In this document: one piece after another, positions 15,519 through 24,450 of the stretch
Layout of the letters: each line of letters starts with the position of its first letter
Position numbering within the stretch: the first letter of the stretch is position 1
Assembly: GCA_913060515.1 (NCBI GenBank)
Contig: CAJXRZ010000006.1
Location: forward strand, 1 to 64,000
Length of the DNA: 64,000 bases
DNA from: an uncultured Pseudomonadota bacterium
GTDB taxonomy: Bacteria; Myxococcota_A; UBA796; CAJQPC01
Reading direction: 5' to 3'
The notes under the pieces: generated by a model
What the model saw: only the letters and a program-made list of their open reading frames with translations
The model's database searches: none
Told to the model about the DNA's origin: nothing
Translations under genes and position numbers: made by a program

Positions 15519-17630
15519 ATGCATGGTGTCAACGAGCACTCTGTCTCCGTCGAAGTCGGCGGACAAACCCTCACTCTCTCCACTGGCAAGTACGCCAAGC
15601 AGGCTCACGGCGCTATCGTCGTCGACGTCCAGGACTCCCGCGTTCTGGTGTCCGCCGTCTGCGGTCACAGCCCAACGCGCTTTGACTTTATGCCCCTGAC
15701 CGTCGACTACATCGACAAGGACGGCGCCCGCGGCAAGATCCCCGGTGGCTTCCTCAAGCGCGAAGGCCGCGGCAACGAGCGCACCACGCTCATCTCCCGC
15801 GTCATTGACCGTCCCATCCGCCCCTTGTTCCCCAAGACCTTCCGGAACGAGACCCAGATCATCGCCACGGTGATGTCCTACAACCAGGACTTCGAGACCG
15901 ACTGGATGAGCTTGGTCGGTGCCTCCGCTGCCCTGCACATCAGCGACGCTCCCGTCAAGGAAGCCATCGCTGGCGTCCGCGTCTGCCAGATCGACGGCGC
16001 TCTGGTCGTCAACCCCGACTTCGAGGGTCGCAAGAACAGCACCCTGAACATCCTGGTGGCCGGTACTTCCGAGTCCGTCATCATGGTCGAGGGTGGTGCC
16101 TCCGAGGTGTCCGAGGCTGTGATCCTCGACGCCATGGACCTGGCCCACGACAACATCAAGAACATCATCAACGCCATCAACGAGCTGCGTGAGTTGGCCG
16201 GTGTTCCCAAGCGCGACATGCCTGCTCCTCCAGCCGCGCCCGAGGGCGTGGAAGAGAAGACCGCTCCCTTCGCGGACGCCATCTTGGCTGCCCAGGGTGC
16301 CGGCGAGAAGCACGAGCGCAAGGCTGCCCTCAAGGCTGTCCGTGCCGAGGTGATCGCTGCGGTCATCGAGGGCGTCGACGCCGACCAGGTCGAGACCATG
16401 ACGAACGCTGCCAAGGCCGCGTTCAGCAAGCTCGACAAGAAGGTCATGCGCGAGAAGGTCATCTCCAAGGGCGTCCGCATCGACGGTCGCGCCACCGACG
16501 AGATCCGCGGCATCTGGTCCGAGGCTGGCGTTGCTGCCCGCGCGCACGGTTCCGCCATCTTCACCCGCGGCGAGACCCAGGCTTTCGCCACCATCGCCAT
16601 GGGCACCGAGCGCGACAACCAGCGCATCGATTGGCCGGGCGCCGCTGAGAACTTCCGCAACTGGATGCTGACCTACAGCTTCCCTCCCTTCTGCACCGGC
16701 GAGGCACGCCCTCTGCGCGCCCCCAAGCGTCGCGAAGTCGGTCACGGTTGCCTGGCGCACCGCGCCGTGGAGCCTGTGTTGCCCTCTTTCGAGGACTTCC
16801 CATACGTGCTGCGTAGCTCCGTCGACGTGTTGGAGTCCAACGGCTCCTCCTCGATGGCCACCGTCTGCTCGACCATCCTGGCGCTCATGGATGCTGGTGT
16901 GCCAATCAAGGCCCCAGTGGCCGGCATCGCCATGGGCCTCATCAAGGAGGGTGACAACTTTGCAGTGCTGAGCGACATCCTCGGCGACGAGGACCACCTG
17001 GGCGACATGGACTTCAAGGTGACCGGTACCCGCGAGGGCATCACCGCCTTCCAGATGGACACCAAGATCGCTGGCGTTCCCCGCGAGGTCATGGCCAAGG
17101 CGCTTGCTCAGGCACGCGACGGCCGCCTGCACATCCTGGACGAGATGGACAACTGCTTGTCTGCTCCTCGCCCAGAGCTCTCCGAGCACGCGCCTCGCAT
17201 CACCAGCCTGATGATCAAGCCCGACAAGATCCGCGACCTGATCGGTCCCGGTGGCAAGGTCATCCGCGGCATCCAAGAGAAGACCGGCACCACCCTGAAC
17301 GTGGACGACTCCGGCCGCGTGCAGGTCGCTGCGACCTCGGGCGAAGCTGCTGAGAAGGCCCTGGCCATGATCCGCGAGATCACCCAGGAGGCCGAGCTCG
17401 GCAAGTTGTACATGGGCGTGGTCAAGCGCGTCGTGGACTTCGGTGCCTTCGTCGAGATCTTCCCCGGTACCGATGGCCTGGTTCACATCAGCCACCTCTC
17501 CGAGGAGCGCGTTGAGCGCGTGACCGACGTTGTGAACGAGGGCGACGAGCTGCTGGTTCGCGTCATCGACATCGACAAGGGCGGCAAGATTCGCCTCTCC
17601 CGCAAGGAAGCCCTGAACGTCGGCGCATAG
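15519..17630 (+). CDS. pnp: polyribonucleotide nucleotidyltransferase (PNPase)
   Basis: 703 residues from ATG 15519 (AAAGGAA upstream; a longer frame from 15462 lacks one). Two RNase PH domains are present: GGFLKREGRGNERTTLISRVIDRP in the first, and RREVGHGCLAHRAVEPVLPS with DILGDEDHLGDMDFKVTGT in the second. They are followed by a KH domain (IRDLIGPGGKVIRGIQ) and an S1 domain (GVVKRVVDFGAFVEIFPGTDGLVHISHL). It is a phosphorolytic 3'-5' exoribonuclease, usually a trimer and degradosome part. The length is normal. A strong terminator follows. Confidence 0.97.
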   Translation: MHGVNEHSVSVEVGGQTLTLSTGKYAKQAHGAIVVDVQDSRVLVSAVCGHSPTRFDFMPLTVDYIDKDGARGKIPGGFLKREGRGNERTTLISRVIDRPIRPLFPKTFRNETQIIATVMSYNQDFETDWMSLVGASAALHISDAPVKEAIAGVRVCQIDGALVVNPDFEGRKNSTLNILVAGTSESVIMVEGGASEVSEAVILDAMDLAHDNIKNIINAINELRELAGVPKRDMPAPPAAPEGVEEKTAPFADAILAAQGAGEKHERKAALKAVRAEVIAAVIEGVDADQVETMTNAAKAAFSKLDKKVMREKVISKGVRIDGRATDEIRGIWSEAGVAARAHGSAIFTRGETQAFATIAMGTERDNQRIDWPGAAENFRNWMLTYSFPPFCTGEARPLRAPKRREVGHGCLAHRAVEPVLPSFEDFPYVLRSSVDVLESNGSSSMATVCSTILALMDAGVPIKAPVAGIAMGLIKEGDNFAVLSDILGDEDHLGDMDFKVTGTREGITAFQMDTKIAGVPREVMAKALAQARDGRLHILDEMDNCLSAPRPELSEHAPRITSLMIKPDKIRDLIGPGGKVIRGIQEKTGTTLNVDDSGRVQVAATSGEAAEKALAMIREITQEAELGKLYMGVVKRVVDFGAFVEIFPGTDGLVHISHLSEERVERVTDVVNEGDELLVRVIDIDKGGKIRLSRKEALNVGA

Positions 17631-17668
17631 TCACTGATTTGATGGGTTGACCGACAGGTCAAAACAGG

Positions 17669-17701
17669 AAAGGGGAGAGGCCAATTTGGTCTCTCCCCTT
17701 T
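17669..17701 (+). terminator. rho-independent terminator after pnp
   Basis: A 14-base stem AAAGGGGAGAGGCC / GGTCTCTCCCCTTT (one G-T pair) surrounds AATTT, ending in a short T run. It lies 39 bases after the pnp stop and just before dut. Confidence 0.8.
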
Positions 17702-17721
17702 CTCGTTCCTTGGAGCCCTGC

Positions 17722-18171
17722 GTGCCCACCCTCAAGTTCCAGCGCCTCCCTCACAGCGAGGGCCTGCCCTTGCCGGCCTATCAGACCTCCGGGAGCGCTG
17801 GCATGGATCTGCGCGCAGCCATCCCCGAGGCGATGGTCCTAGAGCCCCTCCAGCGGGTCGCTGTGCCCACTGGGCTGCGCATCCAGCTCCCAGACGGCTA
17901 CGAGGGCCAAGTGCGAGCCAGGAGCGGCCTGGCCTTCAAGAAGGGCCTCGCTGTCATCAACGGTCCTGGGACCATCGACTGGGACTACCGCGGGGAGCTC
18001 AAGGTCCTGTTGACCAACTTGGATCCTTCCCCTCAGAGCATCGAGCCCGGCGAGCGAATCGCACAGCTCGTTGTGGTCCCGGTAGCGCAGCTCCCCGTCG
18101 TCGAGGTCAGTGAGGTCGAGGAGGACACCGAGCGGGGCAGCGGCGGATTTGGGAGTACGGGGACGCGCTGA
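17722..18171 (+). CDS. dut: dUTP diphosphatase
   Basis: 149 residues from GTG 17722 (TTGGAG upstream). All five trimeric dUTPase motifs are present in order: SAGMDLRAA, VRARSGLA, INGPGTIDWDYRGEL, RIAQLVVVPV and RGSGGFGSTG. It hydrolyses dUTP to dUMP, keeping uracil out of DNA and feeding thymidylate synthesis. It lies behind the pnp terminator, so probably has its own promoter. Confidence 0.95.
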   Translation: MPTLKFQRLPHSEGLPLPAYQTSGSAGMDLRAAIPEAMVLEPLQRVAVPTGLRIQLPDGYEGQVRARSGLAFKKGLAVINGPGTIDWDYRGELKVLLTNLDPSPQSIEPGERIAQLVVVPVAQLPVVEVSEVEEDTERGSGGFGSTGTR

Positions 18172-18213
18172 TGGGCGCTGGAGTGGGTCGGCCTTGGCAG
18201 CAACCCCAGAGCA

Positions 18214-18248
18214 AACAAGGCGCCCTCCAAAAAGGAGAGCGCCTCGTT
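18214..18248. terminator. bidirectional terminator
   Basis: AGGCGCCCTCC (18218-18228) pairs with GGAGAGCGCCT (18234-18244) around AAAAA with one mismatch, and AAC/GTT extends the base. It sits between convergent dut and the Cys-rich lipoprotein gene. Confidence 0.7.
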
Positions 18249-18266
18249 TCTCAGTGAACAGCCCTC

Positions 18267-18977
18267 TTAGAGGTAGCCGTTCTCCTTGTAGTAGCCGCAC
18301 TCGCCGTAGCAAGAGCCGCCACCCAGACCGTCGGAGAGGCACTGGAAGCCGGCTGGACAGCTGTCAGCTACGGAGGGATTGCACACGGGCATGCAGTAGT
18401 CCTCGTGGCAGTAGCCCTGGGTGCAGTAGCCCCAGAAGGTGTCGCACTCGGAGCCAGTTGGGCACTGGCTGTTGTTGCTGCAGCCCTCTTGCACGATGAA
18501 GTCGTCGCAGGTTGCCGCTCCGGCGCACTGGCTGTCGTTGTTGCAAGTCTCACCGGTGATGAAGAACTCGCAGCTCGCGTTGCCGCTGCAGCTTCCCCAC
18601 AAATCACCGATGTCACAGCGCTCATCGCAGAGGCTGCCTGGGAAGTCGAAGCACTGGCCGGTGACCTTGTCGCACTTCTGACCGACCTGACAGTCCAGCT
18701 CAGAGCTACGGCAGGCGCTGTCGACGCACTCCAAGGTCTGCTTGTTGCACTCTTGACCAGCGAGGCAGTCGCCGTCGCTCTCGCAGCCTTCGATGCAGAT
18801 GTAGTTGCGTGGGTCGCAGAACTGGCCGATGCCGCAGGCAGTGGAGTCGAGGCATTCCACAGCGACGCATTCTTCTGCAACGCAAGCCTCGCCCTCTTCA
18901 CAGGCCGAGTTGTCGAGGCAGTCGGGCTCGCCGATGCCGCCGTCGGTGCAGGCCAGGCTCATCAGGAGGACAATCAT
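18267..18977 (-). CDS. Cys-rich repeat lipoprotein
   Basis: 236 residues. The signal ends at LMSLAC (lipobox, Cys10). The mature protein has over 40 cysteines in short modules such as CLDNSACEEGEACV, CESDGDCLAGQECN and CSNNSQCPTGSECD, each with paired Cys six or so residues apart. This resembles the disulphide-rich surface lipoproteins of myxobacteria. It is translationally coupled (ATGA, 18974-18977) to the VWA lipoprotein, suggesting a joint surface complex. No enzymatic motif is seen. Confidence 0.75.
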   Translation of the reverse strand: MIVLLMSLACTDGGIGEPDCLDNSACEEGEACVAEECVAVECLDSTACGIGQFCDPRNYICIEGCESDGDCLAGQECNKQTLECVDSACRSSELDCQVGQKCDKVTGQCFDFPGSLCDERCDIGDLWGSCSGNASCEFFITGETCNNDSQCAGAATCDDFIVQEGCSNNSQCPTGSECDTFWGYCTQGYCHEDYCMPVCNPSVADSCPAGFQCLSDGLGGGSCYGECGYYKENGYL

Positions 18978-19939
18978 TCTGCAGCTCCGGTGTCTTCTTC
19001 GTTCGAGTCCTCGCCGGTGCAGAAATTCATCTCATCGCCGCTACCGTAGTAGTAGCGAATGGCGATCTGGGCGTTGGGAGGCGGGAGGGCCGAGCGGTCA
19101 AAGATGACCACAGGCTTGTCGTCCAAGTGGGTGAAGGTCCAAGTTCCTTCTTCACAGGGAACGGCGGTCTCATCGATGCTCACCTGGAGGGTGGGCACGT
19201 CTGGCTCGGAGGACAGGTAGAAGGTGTCCTGCAGACGGCTGGCGTTCAAGCTCAGCTCGGTGACGATGTCCGCGAAGTCATTGGCGCAAATGTTGCCAAT
19301 CACGCCGTTGGTCTCCGTGGCCATGTCGATGTACCGGTCGCCCTTGGTAGAGCCTTGTCCGGTGCAAGCAGCCTCGTCGGTGACGATCAAGGAGCTGGCG
19401 TTGAAGATGTCCCGGGAACGCGCGCCCTTGATGTCCTCGAAGGCACGGATGTACTCGTAGACGGGCAAGGGGGATGCATCTTCCTCGTCAGAGACGAAGA
19501 TGACAGAGAGGCTGGCCTCCTCACGGAGGAAGCCGGGGTTCTTGGCGCCAGAGAGGGCCAAGTAGGCGCTCTCCAGGCCCATCTCGGTGCCTGCACCGTC
19601 CACGCCGACTTGGACCAAGTCCTTGAAAATGGCGGCGCCATTCGGAGTGTCAGGGGTGACGACTTGTCCACGTAGAACGCCGGCATCGACGGTCATGACG
19701 TCTGTCGTCACCACGCCGATTTGGTAGCCGATGTTCGCGTCGGTAAAGTAGCTGATGAACTGTTCAAAGTTCGTCGACAGCTTGCCCTGGTAGGGCCCCA
19801 TCGAGCAGCTGTTGTCGACCACCAACAAGATGTCTACGTCGGACGCAGGGTCCTGATAGAAAACGTCGGTGCCGTCGAAGAGGACGAGCTCGTACTCGTT
19901 GCAGCCCAAGAGGGACAACGCAAGGATCGCAAGGTGCAT
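18974..19939 (-). CDS. VWA-domain lipoprotein
   Basis: 321 residues from ATG 19939 with AAGGAG seven bases upstream. The signal peptide ends LSLLGC (Cys13). A von Willebrand factor A domain starts near residue 34 (DVDILLVVDNSCSM) with an intact MIDAS DxSxS (D42, S44, S46); VIFVSDEEDASP provides the later MIDAS aspartate region. The tail has a beta-rich region with paired Cys. VWA domains bind proteins through a divalent metal. Together with the coupled Cys-rich lipoprotein this looks like a two-component surface adhesion or scaffold unit. Confidence 0.82.
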   Translation of the reverse strand: MHLAILALSLLGCNEYELVLFDGTDVFYQDPASDVDILLVVDNSCSMGPYQGKLSTNFEQFISYFTDANIGYQIGVVTTDVMTVDAGVLRGQVVTPDTPNGAAIFKDLVQVGVDGAGTEMGLESAYLALSGAKNPGFLREEASLSVIFVSDEEDASPLPVYEYIRAFEDIKGARSRDIFNASSLIVTDEAACTGQGSTKGDRYIDMATETNGVIGNICANDFADIVTELSLNASRLQDTFYLSSEPDVPTLQVSIDETAVPCEEGTWTFTHLDDKPVVIFDRSALPPPNAQIAIRYYYGSGDEMNFCTGEDSNEEDTGAAE

Positions 19940-20052
19940 GAAATCTCCTTCACCTGCCGGAAGACGTCGCAACCTGCCCCGGGCAGCGGCCACCGTCAAG
20001 CACTTGTTACGATGTGCGCTCTAACGGCGCGCGGAGAAAGGAGCAGAGGAGC

Positions 20053-20568
20053 TTGAGTGAAGAACGCTCGATCTGGGCCAGGCGGTTGGACCGCGTGGTC
20101 ACTCGCGTCCTGCGCGCAGGCGGTTGGCTGACGGGCCGTCCGGACGAGGTCCTGCTCCATGAGTTGACCGGTCGCAGCAAGGGAGGCGGGCCAGGCGTGC
20201 AAGAACACGACGGCTTTGTTGCCCACCTCGAGGCTGGAAGGCGGGCCCTGGAGACCGGCCAGTCAGGAGAGGCGCTCTTCCGCTTCTCTCAGGCCGCTCA
20301 AGCGCGGGGTGAAGACCCCTGGCCCTGGCACGGGCGAGGGGATGTGCTCCAGCTCTCCGAAGACCACGCCGGCGCCGAAGAGGCCTACTTGGCAGCAATC
20401 GAGCGGGACCCGGGACTGGCGCTGAGCTTCAACGGCTTGGGGAACGCGCTGCAGGGCCAGGGTGACCTCGCTGGGGCCCGAGAGGCCTGGGGGAAGGCCC
20501 TGGAGTTGGATCCTGAGCTTGCGCTGGCTCAGAGGGCCTTGGAGAGATCCCGACCCGCACAGCCCTGA
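20053..20568 (+). CDS. TPR-repeat protein
   Basis: A TTG start at 20053 (AAAGGAG ten bases upstream) gives 171 residues; GTG 20014 would add 13. The C-terminal 110 residues contain three TPR units, e.g. GDVLQLSEDHAGAEEAYLAAIERDP and GNALQGQGDLAGAREAWGKALELDP. No signal peptide is present. It ends 46 bases before ffh, so it may be co-transcribed with it. The partner is unknown. Confidence 0.65.
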   Translation: MSEERSIWARRLDRVVTRVLRAGGWLTGRPDEVLLHELTGRSKGGGPGVQEHDGFVAHLEAGRRALETGQSGEALFRFSQAAQARGEDPWPWHGRGDVLQLSEDHAGAEEAYLAAIERDPGLALSFNGLGNALQGQGDLAGAREAWGKALELDPELALAQRALERSRPAQP

Positions 20569-20614
20569 ATGTCTCCCCAGGGTGTTATCAGGCGCTTCAA
20601 AGTGGAGTTCGTTC

Positions 20615-22126
20615 ATGCTCGAGACCCTCAGCCAAGGCTTTCGTAAGGCCCGCCTCAAGGTGCAGGGCAAGACCCAGCTGGATGAGAAGAACATCTCGGA
20701 TGCCCTTCGGGATGTGCGGGTTTCCTTGCTCGAGGCCGACGTAGAGCTGGGGGTCGTCAAGACCTTCCTGGGCCGGGTCAAAGAGCGTTCGCTGGGCGAT
20801 GTGGTCTCCCTCAAGGGCAAAGGCAAGAACAAGGGCAAGCAGCTCTCGGCCGGCGACCACTTCATCAAGGTCTGTCACGATGAGCTGATGGCGCTGATGG
20901 GCCCTGTGGACACCTCGCTGGAGCTGGACAAGGCGAACCCTGCGCTCATCATGATGTGCGGTCTGCAGGGCTCCGGCAAGACCACGACCTCTGGAAAGCT
21001 GGCCCGCAAGCTGCTCTCCGAGGGCAAGAAGCCCATGCTGGTCGCCGCGGACATCTACCGACCAGCGGCCATCGACCAGCTCATGACCCTGGGGCGCAAG
21101 CTGGGCGTTCCGGTCTTCTCCATCAAGGGCATGGACCCTGTGCAGCTCTGCAAGCTGGCGGTCACTCAGGCCCGCAACGTCGGCCGCGATGTTGTGATCT
21201 TCGACACCGCAGGCCGCTTGGCGGTGGACAACAAGCTCATGCAAGAGCTGGTGGACATCAAGGAGCAGACCAAGCCGGACAACATCCTCTTCGTCTGTGA
21301 CGCGATGATCGGCCAAGACGCCGTGCGCACCGCCAAAGAGTTCGACACCCGCTTGGACTTCACGGGCTTTGTGCTCACCAAGCTGGACGGTGACGCCCGC
21401 GGTGGTGCTGCGCTCTCGATCAAGGAAGTGACGGGCAAGCCCATCAAGTTCCTGGGAATGGGCGAGGGCCTGGATGAGCTGGAGGACTTCCGTCCTCAGG
21501 GCTTGGCCGACCGAATCTTGGGCTTTGGCGATGTCGTGGGCTTGGTCCAGGACTTTGAGAAGCACATGGACCAGGGCGAGGCCGAGGTCGACGCCAAGAA
21601 GATGCTCAAGGGCGACTTCACCTTCAACGACTTCCTCAAGCAGCTGGAGACGGTGCAGAAGATGGGCTCTCTGAAGAGCCTGTTCGAGCGTCTGCCCTTC
21701 TTTGACGACATGAAGGCGATGATTCCCGACGATGCGCTGGACGACAAAGAGCTGACCCGGGTCAAGGCGGTCATCCAGTCCATGACCAAGCAGGAACGCA
21801 ACACCCCTGACGTGCTCAAAGACAGCCCCTCTCGCTGGAAGCGCATCGCCCGCGGTTGCGGCCGCGATGAGAAGGACATTGGGGAGCTCTACGATCGTTT
21901 CGTATCGGCTCGCTCGATGATGAAGCAGATGGGCGACTCCGGCATGTTTGGCAACATGATGGGTGGCGGCGGAATGCCTGGGATGCCCGGCGGAATGGGC
22001 ATGCCCCCTGGGTTGATGGCCCCTGGCACTAAGCCCAACCCGCCGCGGGAGCTGACGGCCAAGCAGAAGCTTGCCAAGCGCAAGGCACGCAAGAACCAGC
22101 GGAAGGCCCGAAAAGGCAAGCGCTGA
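20615..22126 (+). CDS. ffh: signal recognition particle protein Ffh
   Basis: 503 residues from ATG 20615 (GGAG nine bases upstream). The N domain is followed by the GTPase G domain with GLQGSGKTTTSGKLA (G1), DTAGRL (G3), TKLDGDARGG (G4 region), and GMGEGLDELEDF. The M domain has a Met/Gly-rich tail (MFGNMMGGGGMPGMPGGMG) that holds signal sequences, and a basic C-terminus. It works with 4.5S RNA and FtsY in co-translational membrane targeting. Confidence 0.97.
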   Translation: MLETLSQGFRKARLKVQGKTQLDEKNISDALRDVRVSLLEADVELGVVKTFLGRVKERSLGDVVSLKGKGKNKGKQLSAGDHFIKVCHDELMALMGPVDTSLELDKANPALIMMCGLQGSGKTTTSGKLARKLLSEGKKPMLVAADIYRPAAIDQLMTLGRKLGVPVFSIKGMDPVQLCKLAVTQARNVGRDVVIFDTAGRLAVDNKLMQELVDIKEQTKPDNILFVCDAMIGQDAVRTAKEFDTRLDFTGFVLTKLDGDARGGAALSIKEVTGKPIKFLGMGEGLDELEDFRPQGLADRILGFGDVVGLVQDFEKHMDQGEAEVDAKKMLKGDFTFNDFLKQLETVQKMGSLKSLFERLPFFDDMKAMIPDDALDDKELTRVKAVIQSMTKQERNTPDVLKDSPSRWKRIARGCGRDEKDIGELYDRFVSARSMMKQMGDSGMFGNMMGGGGMPGMPGGMGMPPGLMAPGTKPNPPRELTAKQKLAKRKARKNQRKARKGKR

Positions 22127-22183
22127 GCCTCTCGCCCCTCATGGTCGGCTCTGGCTGAGCCGATCAAAGGGGCGGAGGTGATT

Positions 22184-23047
22184 GTGCGCTACGACCGACC
22201 ACACTTGGTGCGACTGCTTCGGCAGCTCGGAGACGCCGAGGCCAGTGATCTGCTGCTGAAGGTCCCTGGGCGACCTGCGCTGCGCATTGACGGGGAGATG
22301 GTGCGGTTGGCCGAGGACCCCCTGCGGCCTGTGGACACCAAGAACGCTGCGATGAGCCTGATGGGCTTGGCCGACATGGAGCTGACCCTGATCAACCTGC
22401 AGGAGCAGGAGTTGGCCTTTGGAATGCCTGGGGTAGGGCGCTTCCGCGCGCTGATCTACCGCCAGCGTGGCAGCTTGGGGATCAGCATTCACCGCCTCGC
22501 GATTCGCTGCCCGAGCCTGAGCGAGATGGGGATCACCCCTCAGCAAGTCGAAGGCCTCGATGGGCTCAGCTTTGTGAGCGGGCCACGCCAGCAGGGCATG
22601 ATGGCCGCTATCGTGGACCACTGGAACCAAAAGGTTGGCGGGCACTTGGTCGTGCTTGAAGACCAGATCGAGTACCTCCACCGGGACGCTCGAGCGGCGG
22701 TCTCACACCGTGAAGTCGGGACCGACACGAAGGACTGGCCGACCGGACTGCGCAGCGCGCTGCGTCACGATGCTGACTTTGTGGTCCTAGGTTCGGTGGG
22801 CGACCCCGTCTCCGCCGAGCGAATCCTCCAGGGGGCGGAACAAGGACGGCGCATCTTGGTGAGCGTGCCCTCCCACAGCGCGAAGGGTGCTCTGTCCAGC
22901 TTCATCCGGCTCTTTCCGGTAGAGCGAGAGCGCGAAGTACAGGCCCGCGTGCTTCGGGTGCTGGGCCGCAGCTTCCACACCCCGGAACAGGGAGCGACCA
23001 GCATCTTCGATTCCGAGGACCTCAAGCAGCAGCGCAAGGCCAGCTGA
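22184..23047 (+). CDS. PilT/GspE-like protein with degenerate ATPase motifs
   Basis: GTG 22184 is favoured by GGAGG seven bases upstream; GTG 22178 abuts it. The 287 residues follow the PilT layout: an N-terminal domain with ASDLLLKVPGRPALRIDGEM (like the ASDLHLxxGxPxxxRxxGxL of PilT), then FRALIYRQRGSLGISIHRL, LVVLEDQIEYLHR (Asp-box-like), and DFVVLGSVGDPVSAERILQGAEQGRRILVSV. Walker A, GPTGSGKST in PilT, is here GPRQQG (residues 133-138), lacking the Lys and Ser/Thr. The Walker B Gly-Glu is Gly-Ser. ATP hydrolysis is therefore unlikely. No other pilus genes are nearby. Confidence 0.72.
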   Translation: MRYDRPHLVRLLRQLGDAEASDLLLKVPGRPALRIDGEMVRLAEDPLRPVDTKNAAMSLMGLADMELTLINLQEQELAFGMPGVGRFRALIYRQRGSLGISIHRLAIRCPSLSEMGITPQQVEGLDGLSFVSGPRQQGMMAAIVDHWNQKVGGHLVVLEDQIEYLHRDARAAVSHREVGTDTKDWPTGLRSALRHDADFVVLGSVGDPVSAERILQGAEQGRRILVSVPSHSAKGALSSFIRLFPVEREREVQARVLRVLGRSFHTPEQGATSIFDSEDLKQQRKAS

Positions 23048-23053
23048 CGGGGC

Positions 23054-24319
23054 CTAGGGCTCCTGGAAGAGCGCCCCCAGCAGGTCAATGGAGCTTGCCG
23101 GTGCCCAGAAGGGCGGCTCGCCATCCTCGGGAACTGCCACTCGGCCACCGTCGTGCTCTTGGGCCAGCGTGACCCGAACGGTCTCGTAACCATTGTCCAG
23201 CTCCACCCAGCCTGTGCTCGCGCTGGGGGCCGGGACATCAGTCACGCGGTCCCCGCCAGCGGAGGTGGCGATCTCGAACACTGCGCGGCCTTGTGAAGGA
23301 TCCGGTTGTCCGTCCCGCAGCCAGGTGTCCTCTGGGCCCAGAGTCCAGCTCGCGCTCTGCTCACCCAGGTGGATCTCCATGCGCTGCAGACCGCTGGGGT
23401 AGATCGGAACCAGACGATCCTCCAGGAGCTGCTCCGCGGTGAAGACCATGGCCTCGAAGTCGCTCACGGTTCCGGTGCGTCCGTCCGGCGCCAGGACCCG
23501 CATGCCCAGGGGACTCTCTCCCAGGAAGACGATCCGACGTTCACCCAGCTCGTCCTGCCAGCTCAGAGTGGCCCGGGCTGCACCTTCCCCGTCCTGAGCT
23601 TGGGCATCGATGCCCTCGAAGCGCATGGACCCCACCATCGCAAGGAGACCGTCCACAGCGCCGTCCTTGGCCCGCCGTCCGTCTGGGAGGAACCAGTGAT
23701 CGCCTCGCTTGTTCAAGGTCCAGCTCGCCCCGAACTCTTCCGGGGATGACCAGCTCAATGTGGAGACCGCCGACGAGGCCACGCTGACCACGCGGCGATC
23801 GATGTAGACCTCGAATGGTCGAGCGAGGGTGGCCCGAGGCTGACTGGAGGAGACCTGCACATCGCCGCCGTTGAAGCGCACGTAGCCCTTGATGCCCATG
23901 GGGCTGTCGATGCCGGCCTCGAGGCGGTGCTCCTGGCCATCTCGCGTGTTCAGGATCAGGGTGGCGGCTGGATCGTCCAGGCCGTAGCGGCCGGGATCTG
24001 CGCCGACGATGGGGGGCTCGGCCTGCAGGCCATCCAAGAGCCGAACCAGGTCTTCCAGGGCAGCATCGTCCCCCCGCGCTTGGGCGGGCTCTACGATCAG
24101 CCAGCCGCCCGCGCTGTTCTCTGCGAGCAAGGTCCCCTCAGGGGTGATCAGCGTCAGGCGCTCTACCTGGTCGGGTTGAAGCTCCACCAAGCCGGTGGTG
24201 ACAACAGGGCTGGGGCCATCGGGCTCGTCCTCGGGCGGATCGATGAAGCGGATGACCAGCACCAGGATCACCAAGACCGCTGCCATCACGGTCAAGAGCT
24301 TGGTCTGCTTGTTCTCCAC
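23054..24319 (-). CDS. DUF4340-domain membrane-anchored protein
   Basis: 421 residues starting at GTG 24319 with GGAGG four bases upstream. One N-terminal membrane anchor (LLTVMAAVLVILVLVIRFI) precedes a long beta-rich periplasmic region with repeats of the DUF4340 kind (VERLTLITPEGTLLAENSAGGWLIVEP; GLDDPAATLILNTRDG; LPDGRRAKDGAVDGLLAMVGSM). DUF4340 proteins usually accompany gliding/ABC-export GldG-like operons, but none is present here. It is convergent with the PilT-like gene (six bases apart). Confidence 0.72.
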   Translation of the reverse strand: MENKQTKLLTVMAAVLVILVLVIRFIDPPEDEPDGPSPVVTTGLVELQPDQVERLTLITPEGTLLAENSAGGWLIVEPAQARGDDAALEDLVRLLDGLQAEPPIVGADPGRYGLDDPAATLILNTRDGQEHRLEAGIDSPMGIKGYVRFNGGDVQVSSSQPRATLARPFEVYIDRRVVSVASSAVSTLSWSSPEEFGASWTLNKRGDHWFLPDGRRAKDGAVDGLLAMVGSMRFEGIDAQAQDGEGAARATLSWQDELGERRIVFLGESPLGMRVLAPDGRTGTVSDFEAMVFTAEQLLEDRLVPIYPSGLQRMEIHLGEQSASWTLGPEDTWLRDGQPDPSQGRAVFEIATSAGGDRVTDVPAPSASTGWVELDNGYETVRVTLAQEHDGGRVAVPEDGEPPFWAPASSIDLLGALFQEP

Positions 24320-24450
24320 GTTGCCTCCGGGCGCACCTCAGCACATATGCCTGTCCCGAGCCTCGTCAAGGAGGTTGACGCTGGGGGTGTGGTGCGCATC
24401 TGAGCCTCATCGATGGGCTGCCGGTTAAGGGGCCCACCAAAGGAGCAGGC

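Noticed and set aside
15444-17495. 683-codon minus-strand open frame
   Set aside because: Mirror of pnp caused by high-GC codon bias; low-complexity Val/Gly/Asp/His translation with no recognisable fold.
24320-24450. Heat-shock promoter or CIRCE element before grpE
   Set aside because: TTGACG at 24374 has no acceptable -10 at the right distance and no inverted CIRCE repeat was found.
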